From Pseudomonadota bacterium (GTDB lineage Bacteria; Pseudomonadota; Gammaproteobacteria; Burkholderiales; Sulfuriferulaceae), in assembly GCA_021790515.1 (NCBI GenBank), contig JAJYHV010000026.1, forward strand, positions 1 to 64,000: 64,000 nucleotides of DNA, written 5' to 3'. Below, one piece after another: positions 27,642 through 34,939 of this stretch (its first letter is position 1; the number at the start of each line of letters is the position of its first letter). Made by a program: the position numbers and the translations under genes. The notes under the pieces were generated by a model that saw nothing but the letters and a program-made list of their open reading frames with translations, did not search any database and was not told the DNA's origin.

Positions 27642-28601
27642 TCAGGCCAGAACGAAGTGTTCCAGTTCGCTGACGTCCGGTTCCGGCGATGCTTCGGCGA
27701 AGGCGATGATATCTTGTTCGATGAAAGTGTCGGTGTCCCGTTCCATCTGTTGAAAATCTTCCAGGGTGAGTTCGCCTGCAGCGATCAGGCGGTCGCGCAG
27801 AATGTTGATGGGGTCGCGCAATTTCCAGTGTTCTTCTTCTTCGCGCGAGCGGTAAGCGCGTGAATCGGACATGGAATGTCCCCGGTAACGATAAGTCATC
27901 AACTCCAGAAAGTAAGGTCCCTTGCCGCTGCGAACATAATCGATAGCTGTTTTGGCGTGTTCGTAGACGATGTCGATATCCTGACCATCACATTGTGCCG
28001 ATTCAATGCCGTAGGCGCATACGCGTTTGTATTGGTCGTGAACGGCCGTTGAGCGGTCGAGTGCAGTACCAATACCGTACAGATTGTTTTCACACACGAA
28101 TAAAACGGGTAAATTCCATAATTTGGACATGTTCAGGGTTTCGTGAAACACGCCTTGATTGTTGGCGGCGTCGCCCAGAAAACAGATGGCGATTTCATCG
28201 CCGCCTTTCATCTGTATGGCCTTTGCCATGCCTGCGGCAAGCGGGAAAGGACCGCCGACCAAGGCATATCCGCCCATGAAACGGTGCGCAACATCAAAAA
28301 TATGCATGGAACCACCGCGCCCCTTTGAGCATCCGGTGGCTTTGCCATATAACTCTGCCATGACGGCTTTGGGATCAGCACCACATTTGATGGCGTGAAT
28401 ATGGTCGCGGTAGCCGGTGATGACGTAATCATGGCTGGGGCGCGCTGCTTCCATGACGCCATTGCAACAGGCTTCTTGCCCTGGATAAAGGTGCAGAAAA
28501 CCGCCGATTTTACGTTCAATGTAAGCTTGATAGCAGCGTTCTTCAAAGCGGCGATGCAGCACCATTTCGCGCAAGACACGTTTTTTGTCGTCCAGAGTCA
28601 T
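27642..28601 (-). CDS. pdhA: Pyruvate dehydrogenase E1 alpha subunit
   Basis: 319 residues from ATG at 28601 (AAGGAAAATTC upstream); the ORF-track extension to 29060 runs into the divergent ABC gene and is rejected. The thiamine diphosphate motif GDGxx...NN appears as GDAANNQGVFHETLNM. Phosphorylation-loop-like YRYRGHSMSDSRAYRSREEEE is typical of E1 alpha. First gene of pdhA-pdhB-E2E3-rmuC; a 150-bp spacer separates it from pdhB. A CCTTGAATTTT duplication lies just upstream of its start. Confidence 0.94.
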   Translation of the reverse strand: MTLDDKKRVLREMVLHRRFEERCYQAYIERKIGGFLHLYPGQEACCNGVMEAARPSHDYVITGYRDHIHAIKCGADPKAVMAELYGKATGCSKGRGGSMHIFDVAHRFMGGYALVGGPFPLAAGMAKAIQMKGGDEIAICFLGDAANNQGVFHETLNMSKLWNLPVLFVCENNLYGIGTALDRSTAVHDQYKRVCAYGIESAQCDGQDIDIVYEHAKTAIDYVRSGKGPYFLELMTYRYRGHSMSDSRAYRSREEEEHWKLRDPINILRDRLIAAGELTLEDFQQMERDTDTFIEQDIIAFAEASPEPDVSELEHFVLA

Positions 28602-28787
28602 GAATTTTCCTTGAATTTTCCTTGAATTTTTTTGCAAGATACAAACCTTGGCATTATCTGACAAACTTGGCTTCAGGTCAAAACTTGCCGCTGAAACTGC
28701 CTGCGAGTCGATTCCCTGGATGGATTCGAAAGCCGATGGGGTTTGATGGTATGATGGCGGGCGTGATGTGTCAGTGCGGGATAAATA

Positions 28788-29528
28788 ATGGCGTTGATTG
28801 AATTCAGCAATGTATGTGTGGATTTTCCGGTTTACAACGCGAGCGGGCGTTCGCTGAAAAAGAATCTGATGCAGGTGGCTACCGGTGGACGTATCGGTTC
28901 GGACAATGGCGGTAGAGTGGTGGTGCGTTCCATTGATAGTCTCAGCTTTACACTGACTGATGGCGAGCGTGTGGGGTTGATTGGACATAATGGTGCGGGA
29001 AAAAGCACGTTGCTGCGACTGTTGAGCGGAGTCTATTACCCGACGGGCGGCACGGTACACCGGGAAGGCAATGTCGGGTCGCTAATTGATATTTCGCTGG
29101 GTATCGATCCGGAGGCAACCGGGCGGGAGAACATTTTTTTGCGTGGCGGTTTGTTGGGTATGACCAAACGCGATATCCGGTTGGCTTTTGACAGTATCGT
29201 GACATTTTCCGAGTTGGGTGACTTTGTCGATATGCCTTTGCGTACCTATTCTTCTGGTATGCATCTGCGTTTGGCCTTTGCCGTTTCTACTCTGTTGCGC
29301 CCAGAAATCTTGTTGATGGACGAATGGTTGTCCGTCGGGGATGAACATTTCAAGCATAAAGCCGAGGCGCGCCTCAAGGATCTGGTGCAGTCATCGAATA
29401 TTCTGGTCATTGCAAGCCATGACCGTGAACTGGTACAGGATGTCTGCACGCGGGTATTGTGGCTGGAGCATGGCCGGATCCGTGCCGACGGGCGACCAGA
29501 AGAAGTATTGCAGGCTTATTTTGGTTGA
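28788..29528 (+). CDS. ABC transporter ATPase of the polysaccharide-export type (Wzt/KpsT/TagH-like)
   Basis: 246 residues. Walker A GHNGAGKST, Q-loop equivalent SLIDISLGID, signature YSSGMHLRLAFA and Walker B ILLMDEW are intact. The wide N-terminal region before Walker A and the SSGM signature are typical of O-antigen, capsule and teichoic acid exporters. Those ATPases normally sit beside their permease; none is here, and neighbours are unrelated. It also lacks the long C-terminal carbohydrate-binding domain of Wzt. Confidence 0.85.
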   Translation: MALIEFSNVCVDFPVYNASGRSLKKNLMQVATGGRIGSDNGGRVVVRSIDSLSFTLTDGERVGLIGHNGAGKSTLLRLLSGVYYPTGGTVHREGNVGSLIDISLGIDPEATGRENIFLRGGLLGMTKRDIRLAFDSIVTFSELGDFVDMPLRTYSSGMHLRLAFAVSTLLRPEILLMDEWLSVGDEHFKHKAEARLKDLVQSSNILVIASHDRELVQDVCTRVLWLEHGRIRADGRPEEVLQAYFG

Positions 29529-29637
29529 CTGAGGTTCGGCACCGTGTGCGTCGTGATTTTTCCGATCTGACTTGCAAAACGCGGTTTATGGAGGCGTCAA
29601 TCGGGGGCTCTCCGGTGACTTTCTGGAAGGCGGGTGA

Positions 29638-29901
29638 TTATTGCTGGAGTCTGCGTTGTTGTCGGCGCTCGAATCCGTAACCATATCCCGGGTTGCTGCG
29701 CGGAGCGGAAAACACCCGATTGTCTGCACGTTTCATCGGTGCAATCCGGAGGTTTGGATTGGCGAATCTTCCGCGGTTGGCAGGCATGGTGTGCGATACG
29801 CGTTGTATGCCCGGGCGCAATCTGTTGTTATTTGCGCGAGCAAACGGTGCCCACAACGCAGCAGAAAACAGCAGACTCAAAACGGCCAGTTTCGTGTACA
29901 T
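29638..29901 (-). CDS. Small basic exported protein, 87 aa
   Basis: Signal peptide MYTKLAVLSLLFSAALWAPFARA, then a basic, Asn/Arg-rich tail with APRSNPGYGYGFERRQQRRL. No cysteine and no recognised domain. Ribosome binding site weak. Several plus-strand ORFs overlap it but none has a better start, so the minus-strand reading is preferred. Confidence 0.5.
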   Translation of the reverse strand: MYTKLAVLSLLFSAALWAPFARANNNRLRPGIQRVSHTMPANRGRFANPNLRIAPMKRADNRVFSAPRSNPGYGYGFERRQQRRLQQ

Positions 29902-30032
29902 GCAAAATAACCAGACGAAAGCAACGACCCCGTTATCATGGCATAAAAACCGGATTGATGCGCCACGTCAGGACATTAAATTGTAACAATTTGTTACCAG
30001 AGGATTCGGGTAGTCAGGTACGTCGCCCGGAA

Positions 30033-30362
30033 TCACGGTTTGGTCGCTGTGGAAGCAGAATTCGAGCTGATTCCGATCTTTTTTGTTACCTTGCCGACGA
30101 CGCGGGAGGTGGCTTGTGCGCCATGTGCTACGCCGCGTTCGGCGGCTTTGGCACCTTTTTCGATGCCGCCAGCGACAACTTTCATGCCGTGATCTACGCC
30201 ATGAATACCGGCCTCGACGCCGTGTTTGATACTGTGTTCTATTTTGTTGGCTGTTGACGGCGTTGTGGTGCTGGAAGAGGTGTTGCTGTCTGCAAGTGTT
30301 GCTGCAGTATGGCACGACAGGATAATGAGGAGGATCAGGCTGCGTGGTGGGCGTGTCGTCAT
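30033..30362 (-). CDS. Periplasmic helical protein, 109 aa
   Basis: Chosen ATG at 30362 gives signal peptide MTTRPPRSLILLIILSCHTAATLA. The mature part is Ser/Thr-rich, then a His/Gly/Ala-rich amphipathic repeat (SIKHGVEAGIHGVDHGMKVV, GGIEKGAKAAERGVAHGAQA) resembling small glycine-zipper proteins. A start at 30398 is possible. Function unknown. Confidence 0.5.
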   Translation of the reverse strand: MTTRPPRSLILLIILSCHTAATLADSNTSSSTTTPSTANKIEHSIKHGVEAGIHGVDHGMKVVAGGIEKGAKAAERGVAHGAQATSRVVGKVTKKIGISSNSASTATKP

Positions 30363-30429
30363 GGTGTAAAGAAATAACGGGTTGATATGAGTTGTCATGA
30401 TACGCGTGTCAGCATATTTGGCAAGCCGG

Positions 30430-31785
30430 TCAGAATATGGCGTGTTCTGCGCTGACCAGAGACTGAATGGTGGCAAGATGAACCGTTTCCATATTGACCA
30501 GACATTGGGCGGCGAGTGTTTCAACTGCAGCCGGATCTGATTTTTCTGTGGCAATGGCGAGCTTTAGCAGCATCCCTGCCGCTGTGCTGTGCTGAAGCAA
30601 GGCAAGTTTGATGGTTTTATCAAGGGGTAGCAGATCAAGGCACTCTGTTAGCGGGCGCTTCAATAGCGCGTCGCAGACTGAAAGCAGGCCGACGAGCCAG
30701 GCAGTTTGTGGAGAAATGTTTTGCAGGTTGTTGTTCGCGACAATTTCCATGAAATGTGCACGTTGCAATCCACGGCGCTGAATCTGCCGGACGCTGGCAC
30801 TGGATTCGGTGGCGATTTTCAACAGCATGGTCAGCCATCGGTACAAACCGTCGCGTTGATGGAGCGAGATTGCTTGTCCAAGATTTTGAATGTTGAATGA
30901 TTTTTTGTCTGCTTCCGGCAAGCAGGCCAGCATTTGGAAACATAAACGGGGGTCTGTTTTGAGGGTGTTTTCGATGCTGCTCAATTCGTGGTTGGCCATC
31001 AGTTGGTCAATCAGGTTGAGCACGCCCAGGCGATTGATGGCGATGGGCGAGGTTTGTCCGGGTGGGGTATGTTGGCAAAATTCTCCTTGCAAGGCATCGA
31101 GTTTCAGTTTGATGCAGAATTCCTGCATTTCCTGATGGTGGACGTTGGTGGCCAGAATGGTAGCAATGCCTTGTTGCTGTAATTGACTGACACAGTTTTC
31201 CAGTTGCTGGCAGTGGACGCTGGAGACATCTATTCGTGCTTCGCGCAGGATGCCTTTGAGTGTGTGTGGGACGCGGGTATTGTCAGTGACATTGAGCAAC
31301 AGGCGAAATCCGGACGCCAGGCGACTTTTGATGAGTAGCAGGAGTTTGCTGTCTGGCACGGGAGGCACGTCAATCGCAAACAGAATGTGTCTGGCCGGCA
31401 GCCAGTTGATGTCCTTGTGTGCCAACGACGGGGCATCAATCGTTGCCAACAATGGATATTCCGGCGTTTTGTTTTGTTCGGTCAGTGTGTATAGTGCGGC
31501 AATCAATGTGGCATCGTCGCCCTCTCGCAAAGAGGCGTTGTTGGGTGCCATCTCGCCTAAATGAGCACGCAGTACGATTTCAAATCCGATGATCTGGCCG
31601 TGGCTGTCATATAAAGGATCGCGTAATAGCAACCTGTCCAGCAGCGCGGTGGAAGAAGGTTCTCCCTGCTGGCTGGTGGCATTCAGCATATGGGTAGCGA
31701 TGGTGTCTTGCTGTTGTGTCGTGTTGACGTGGTGCGCTCTGATAACAGGGCGATGCGTGGCGGAGAGGCGATCCTGTTTGGACAT
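30430..31785 (-). CDS. EAL-HDOD (YuxH-like) signalling protein
   Basis: About 450 residues. An EAL-like N-terminal half opens with RDPLYDSHGQIIGFEIVLRA, where the catalytic EAL triad reads EIV, so cyclic-di-GMP hydrolysis is unlikely. The C-terminal half is an HDOD domain (SSIENTLKTDPRLCFQMLAC...AWLVGLLSVCDALL). Such proteins act as regulators, often in motility or surface behaviour. The start is uncertain: 31785 is used, but 31689 is possible. Divergent from recJ. Confidence 0.8.
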   Translation of the reverse strand: MSKQDRLSATHRPVIRAHHVNTTQQQDTIATHMLNATSQQGEPSSTALLDRLLLRDPLYDSHGQIIGFEIVLRAHLGEMAPNNASLREGDDATLIAALYTLTEQNKTPEYPLLATIDAPSLAHKDINWLPARHILFAIDVPPVPDSKLLLLIKSRLASGFRLLLNVTDNTRVPHTLKGILREARIDVSSVHCQQLENCVSQLQQQGIATILATNVHHQEMQEFCIKLKLDALQGEFCQHTPPGQTSPIAINRLGVLNLIDQLMANHELSSIENTLKTDPRLCFQMLACLPEADKKSFNIQNLGQAISLHQRDGLYRWLTMLLKIATESSASVRQIQRRGLQRAHFMEIVANNNLQNISPQTAWLVGLLSVCDALLKRPLTECLDLLPLDKTIKLALLQHSTAAGMLLKLAIATEKSDPAAVETLAAQCLVNMETVHLATIQSLVSAEHAIF

Positions 31786-31848
31786 GTAGGGTCTGTTTCT
31801 GCGGGCAGATTGACTGGGTATTATACGCATGGTTTTATTGCGGACTCA

Positions 31849-33579
31849 ATGGCGTTGTATGGTTCGGTAAAAAGGGGAGCGGGCTTGGCAGAATTGGTAT
31901 GGCGACCATATGTTGTCGCAGACGCGGAAAAACTGGCGCAGGTGGGTGTGCATCCGGTATTGGCGCGGATTTTTGCGGCCAGGGGAGTGACAGATATTGC
32001 GCAGTTGCATGGCGAGGTTTCGGCGTTGTTGCATTGGCAGACGTTAAAAAACATTCATCTTGCAGCGAATTGGCTGGCTGACGCGGTGCAACAGCAAATC
32101 AGCGTGCTGGTGGTGGCGGATTACGATGCGGATGGCGCAACCGCTTGCGCATTGGCTGTGCGCGGATTCAGACTGTTTGGACTCACGGTGGATTATTGGG
32201 TACCTAACCGGTTTGTGCACGGTTACGGTCTGTCCGAAGATGTGGTGCGCGAGGTGGTGCAGCGGCAGCCACGGCCAGAGTTGATTGTTACCGTGGATAA
32301 TGGCATGTCCAGCCGGAAAGGGGTGCGTCTCGCGCAGGAGTTGGGTATCCGGGTATTGGTGACGGATCACCATTTGCCGGGTGACGACGTGCCGGATACC
32401 GTGATTGTGAATCCGAATCAGCAGGGCTGTCCGTTTGAGGATAAGTCGCTGGCCGGGGTCGGCGTGATGTTTTATGTGTTGTTGGCGACCCGTGCGGCGC
32501 TGCGTGAACGCGGATGCTTGCCAGAGCTTGTCAACCTGTCCGGTTTGCTCGATCTGGTGGCCTTAGGGACGATAGCTGACGTGGTTCGGTTGGGCCACAA
32601 TAACCGGATTCTGGTGGAGCAGGGGTTGCGCCGTATGCGTGCTGGTCGTGCCTGCGCAGGAGTGCGGGCATTGTTTGCCGTCAGTGGGCGCGATATCGCA
32701 AGAGCGACATCGGGCGATTTGGGTTTCATGATCGGCCCGCGTTTGAATGCTGCAGGCAGGCTTGAAGATATGTCTGCCGGAATTGCCTGCCTGTTGCTTG
32801 ATGATGACAAGGAAGCTGTCTTGTGCGCGGAACGGTTACATCAACTGAATGTAGACCGGCGTGAAATCGAGCAAAGCATGCAGCAGCAGGTGTGTTTGCC
32901 CGAGCCGGATAAACTGGGTCATAGCCTGGTATTGTTTGATCCGGCCTGGCATGTTGGTGTGATTGGTATTCTTGCCTCGCGGTTGAAAGAGCGCTATCAC
33001 CGACCAACCGTCTGTTTTGCCCGGGGCGACAGGGGCGAAATAAAAGGTTCCGGGCGTTCGATTGCCGGATTGCACCTGCGTGATGCGCTGGATTGGGTGT
33101 CCAAGCGTGAACCAGGTTTGATTGTCAAGTTTGGCGGACACGCCGCCGCAGCGGGATTGAGTATCGCTGAATGTGATTTTGCGGTGTTTGCAGCGGTTTT
33201 CGAACAGGCAGCGCGCAGCATGTTGTCTGCGGAAGATTTGCAGGCGCAATTGTTGGTGGATGCCCGTTTGGCTGCAGACGAGATAACGGACGAGTTGGCG
33301 CAGATCATTGCGCGGCAGGTTTGGGGGCAAGGGTTCCCGGCGCCGGTATTTCAGGGCGTGTTTCAGGTGAAAAGCCAGCAATTGCTCAAAGACAGACATC
33401 TGAAGTTATTTCTTGGTATGGCTGGACAAGGGTGGGACGCCATTTTGTTTCAGTGTACGGACAGATTGCCGGAAGAGATCTGTGCGTTGTATCAATTGGA
33501 CTGGAATGTCTTTCAGGGCAAAGGCAGGGTACAATTGCGTTTGCTCGCGTGGCGGCAGCGCGATGATTGCCGTTTTTGA
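31849..33579 (+). CDS. recJ: Single-stranded-DNA-specific exonuclease RecJ
   Basis: 5'-3' exonuclease of recombination and mismatch repair. 576 residues from ATG at 31849; the upstream part of the ORF is antisense to the EAL-HDOD gene. DHH-family motifs: VVADYDADGAT, VTVDNGMSS, VTDHHLPGDD; DHHA1 motif KFGGHAAAAGLSI. A C-terminal OB-like region follows. Confidence 0.95.
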   Translation: MALYGSVKRGAGLAELVWRPYVVADAEKLAQVGVHPVLARIFAARGVTDIAQLHGEVSALLHWQTLKNIHLAANWLADAVQQQISVLVVADYDADGATACALAVRGFRLFGLTVDYWVPNRFVHGYGLSEDVVREVVQRQPRPELIVTVDNGMSSRKGVRLAQELGIRVLVTDHHLPGDDVPDTVIVNPNQQGCPFEDKSLAGVGVMFYVLLATRAALRERGCLPELVNLSGLLDLVALGTIADVVRLGHNNRILVEQGLRRMRAGRACAGVRALFAVSGRDIARATSGDLGFMIGPRLNAAGRLEDMSAGIACLLLDDDKEAVLCAERLHQLNVDRREIEQSMQQQVCLPEPDKLGHSLVLFDPAWHVGVIGILASRLKERYHRPTVCFARGDRGEIKGSGRSIAGLHLRDALDWVSKREPGLIVKFGGHAAAAGLSIAECDFAVFAAVFEQAARSMLSAEDLQAQLLVDARLAADEITDELAQIIARQVWGQGFPAPVFQGVFQVKSQQLLKDRHLKLFLGMAGQGWDAILFQCTDRLPEEICALYQLDWNVFQGKGRVQLRLLAWRQRDDCRF

Positions 33580-33633
33580 TGTTGAGGAACAGCATGGATA
33601 TGGGCGTTTGATTGGATTTTCTGGCGGGAGTGC

Positions 33634-34773
33634 ATGATGTGGCATGCAAAAATCGGCTTGATAAGTTGGCTGATGCTGATTGGCAGTGTCATGGCGCACG
33701 CACAAGGATTTGCGCCGGTTCCGGTGGACGTGCTGCAGCTGCCACCCCGTTTGCGTGGAACGGTTGATCAGGAATTGCTGCGCGGGCAGGTCGGGCATGA
33801 AGTGTTCATCATGACCAAACCAGCCAGCAGAATCTGGCATATTGCCTATCTTTTTCCGCATTTGAATGACCCATACTGGCTGGGTTGCGCGTATGGCGTC
33901 ATCAACGAAGCGCGCCGGTTGCGGGTGGCGGTCGATATCATTCCTGCCGATGGTTATGACGATTTGATTGGTCAGTTGCACAAAATGAATGAATTGGTCG
34001 TCTCGAAAAAATACGATGCGATTGTGCTGTCACCCATTAGTCTGACGGGCGACAATCTGGCCATCAGGCAGGCTCGGAAAGCAGGTATTCCGGTTTTTGA
34101 ACTGGCCAATGACAGCACCAGCCACCTGTTAATCAGCAAAGTGACGACTTCGATGAATGGGATGGGGGTGAATGCCACCCGTTGGATGATAGCGGATGCG
34201 CAACGGCGTGGGTTGAAAGCTGTCACGGTTGCTTTGTTGCCGGGGCCAGCTGATGCAGGCTGGGTGCAGGGAGAAGTGCAGGGAACATTGCAAGCGATTC
34301 AAAATGCCCCACTACCGGTTCATGTGGTCACGATCCGGTATGGCGACAGCGAACGTATCACGCAGACGCAATTGGCGGAGCAGGTGCTGGCGCAATATGG
34401 CTCGCATCTGGACTATATTCTTGGTTGTACGGGTTGCGCTCCGGCAGCGGTGTTGCCAATTCGCAAGGCGCATCTGGAGACGCAAATCCGGGTGGTGGCT
34501 TACGATCTGACTGACGAAATCGCCACCATGCTGCGCCGGGGCGAAATCGTTGCGGCTGGCGATACCAGGGGCGTCAGTCAGGCCAGAGTGGTCACGGATT
34601 TGGTGGTGGATTATCTGGAAAAACGGCGCAGACGGATGCCGGATATTGTTTTGGTGCGACTGGGCATGGTTGACAGGCAAAATGTGGGCAGTTACCCGAT
34701 GGATGTGTCCATCGCACCACGAAATGACGTGCCGGTTCTTTCCTGGACGCCAGGTAGCGTATGGAAGCACTGA
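33634..34773 (+). CDS. TorT-like periplasmic substrate-binding protein
   Basis: 379 residues with signal peptide (IGLISWLMLIGSVMAHAQG) and GGGAG-like ribosome site GGGAG. The body is a type-1 periplasmic binding fold (HIAYLFPHLNDPYWLGCAYG, DAIVLSPISLTGDN, DYILGCTGCAPAAV), matching TorT-type inducer-binding proteins that control a sensor kinase in TMAO respiration. Here the neighbour is a GGDEF-EAL protein instead. The final WKH and the stop codon TGA come from the terminal repeat of a MITE inserted at 34763, so the native C-terminus may be altered. Confidence 0.8.
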   Translation: MMWHAKIGLISWLMLIGSVMAHAQGFAPVPVDVLQLPPRLRGTVDQELLRGQVGHEVFIMTKPASRIWHIAYLFPHLNDPYWLGCAYGVINEARRLRVAVDIIPADGYDDLIGQLHKMNELVVSKKYDAIVLSPISLTGDNLAIRQARKAGIPVFELANDSTSHLLISKVTTSMNGMGVNATRWMIADAQRRGLKAVTVALLPGPADAGWVQGEVQGTLQAIQNAPLPVHVVTIRYGDSERITQTQLAEQVLAQYGSHLDYILGCTGCAPAAVLPIRKAHLETQIRVVAYDLTDEIATMLRRGEIVAAGDTRGVSQARVVTDLVVDYLEKRRRRMPDIVLVRLGMVDRQNVGSYPMDVSIAPRNDVPVLSWTPGSVWKH

Positions 34774-34902
34774 TTAATTCCCACATGACCGCGCCGGTGG
34801 CTTGGCATCGTCCTCCTGGCTACGACCTGCGCCGTGTGCTGCGCCGCGATCTTCCCGATTTGACCCGCAACGCGGCTCGTGGAGGAATTAATCAGCGCTT
34901 CC
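34763..34902. repeat. MITE-like repeat, copy D, complete with 19-bp terminal inverted repeats
   Basis: Starts GGAAGCACTGATTAATTCC and ends GGAATTAATCAGCGCTTCC, an 18/19 inverted match, enclosing 102 bp without an ORF of note. This copy defines the left-type terminus. It lies between the binding-protein gene, whose stop it provides, and the GGDEF-EAL gene. No clear target duplication is seen. Confidence 0.9.
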
Positions 34903-34939
34903 TTACCGCTGTCCATATACCGGTGAATCGGCTGTCTCA

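Noticed and set aside
28608-28634. CCTTGAATTTT duplication before pdhA as a regulatory site
   Set aside because: Only a short two-unit direct repeat containing the ribosome binding region; no further support for regulation.
28602-29060. Extended pdhA N-terminus in the ORF track
   Set aside because: It runs antisense into the ABC ATPase gene and has no resemblance to E1 alpha; ATG at 28601 has a proper ribosome binding site.
29634-30257. 207-aa plus-strand ORF downstream of the ABC ATPase
   Set aside because: It spans two minus-strand genes with signal peptides, has an erratic composition and no ribosome binding site.
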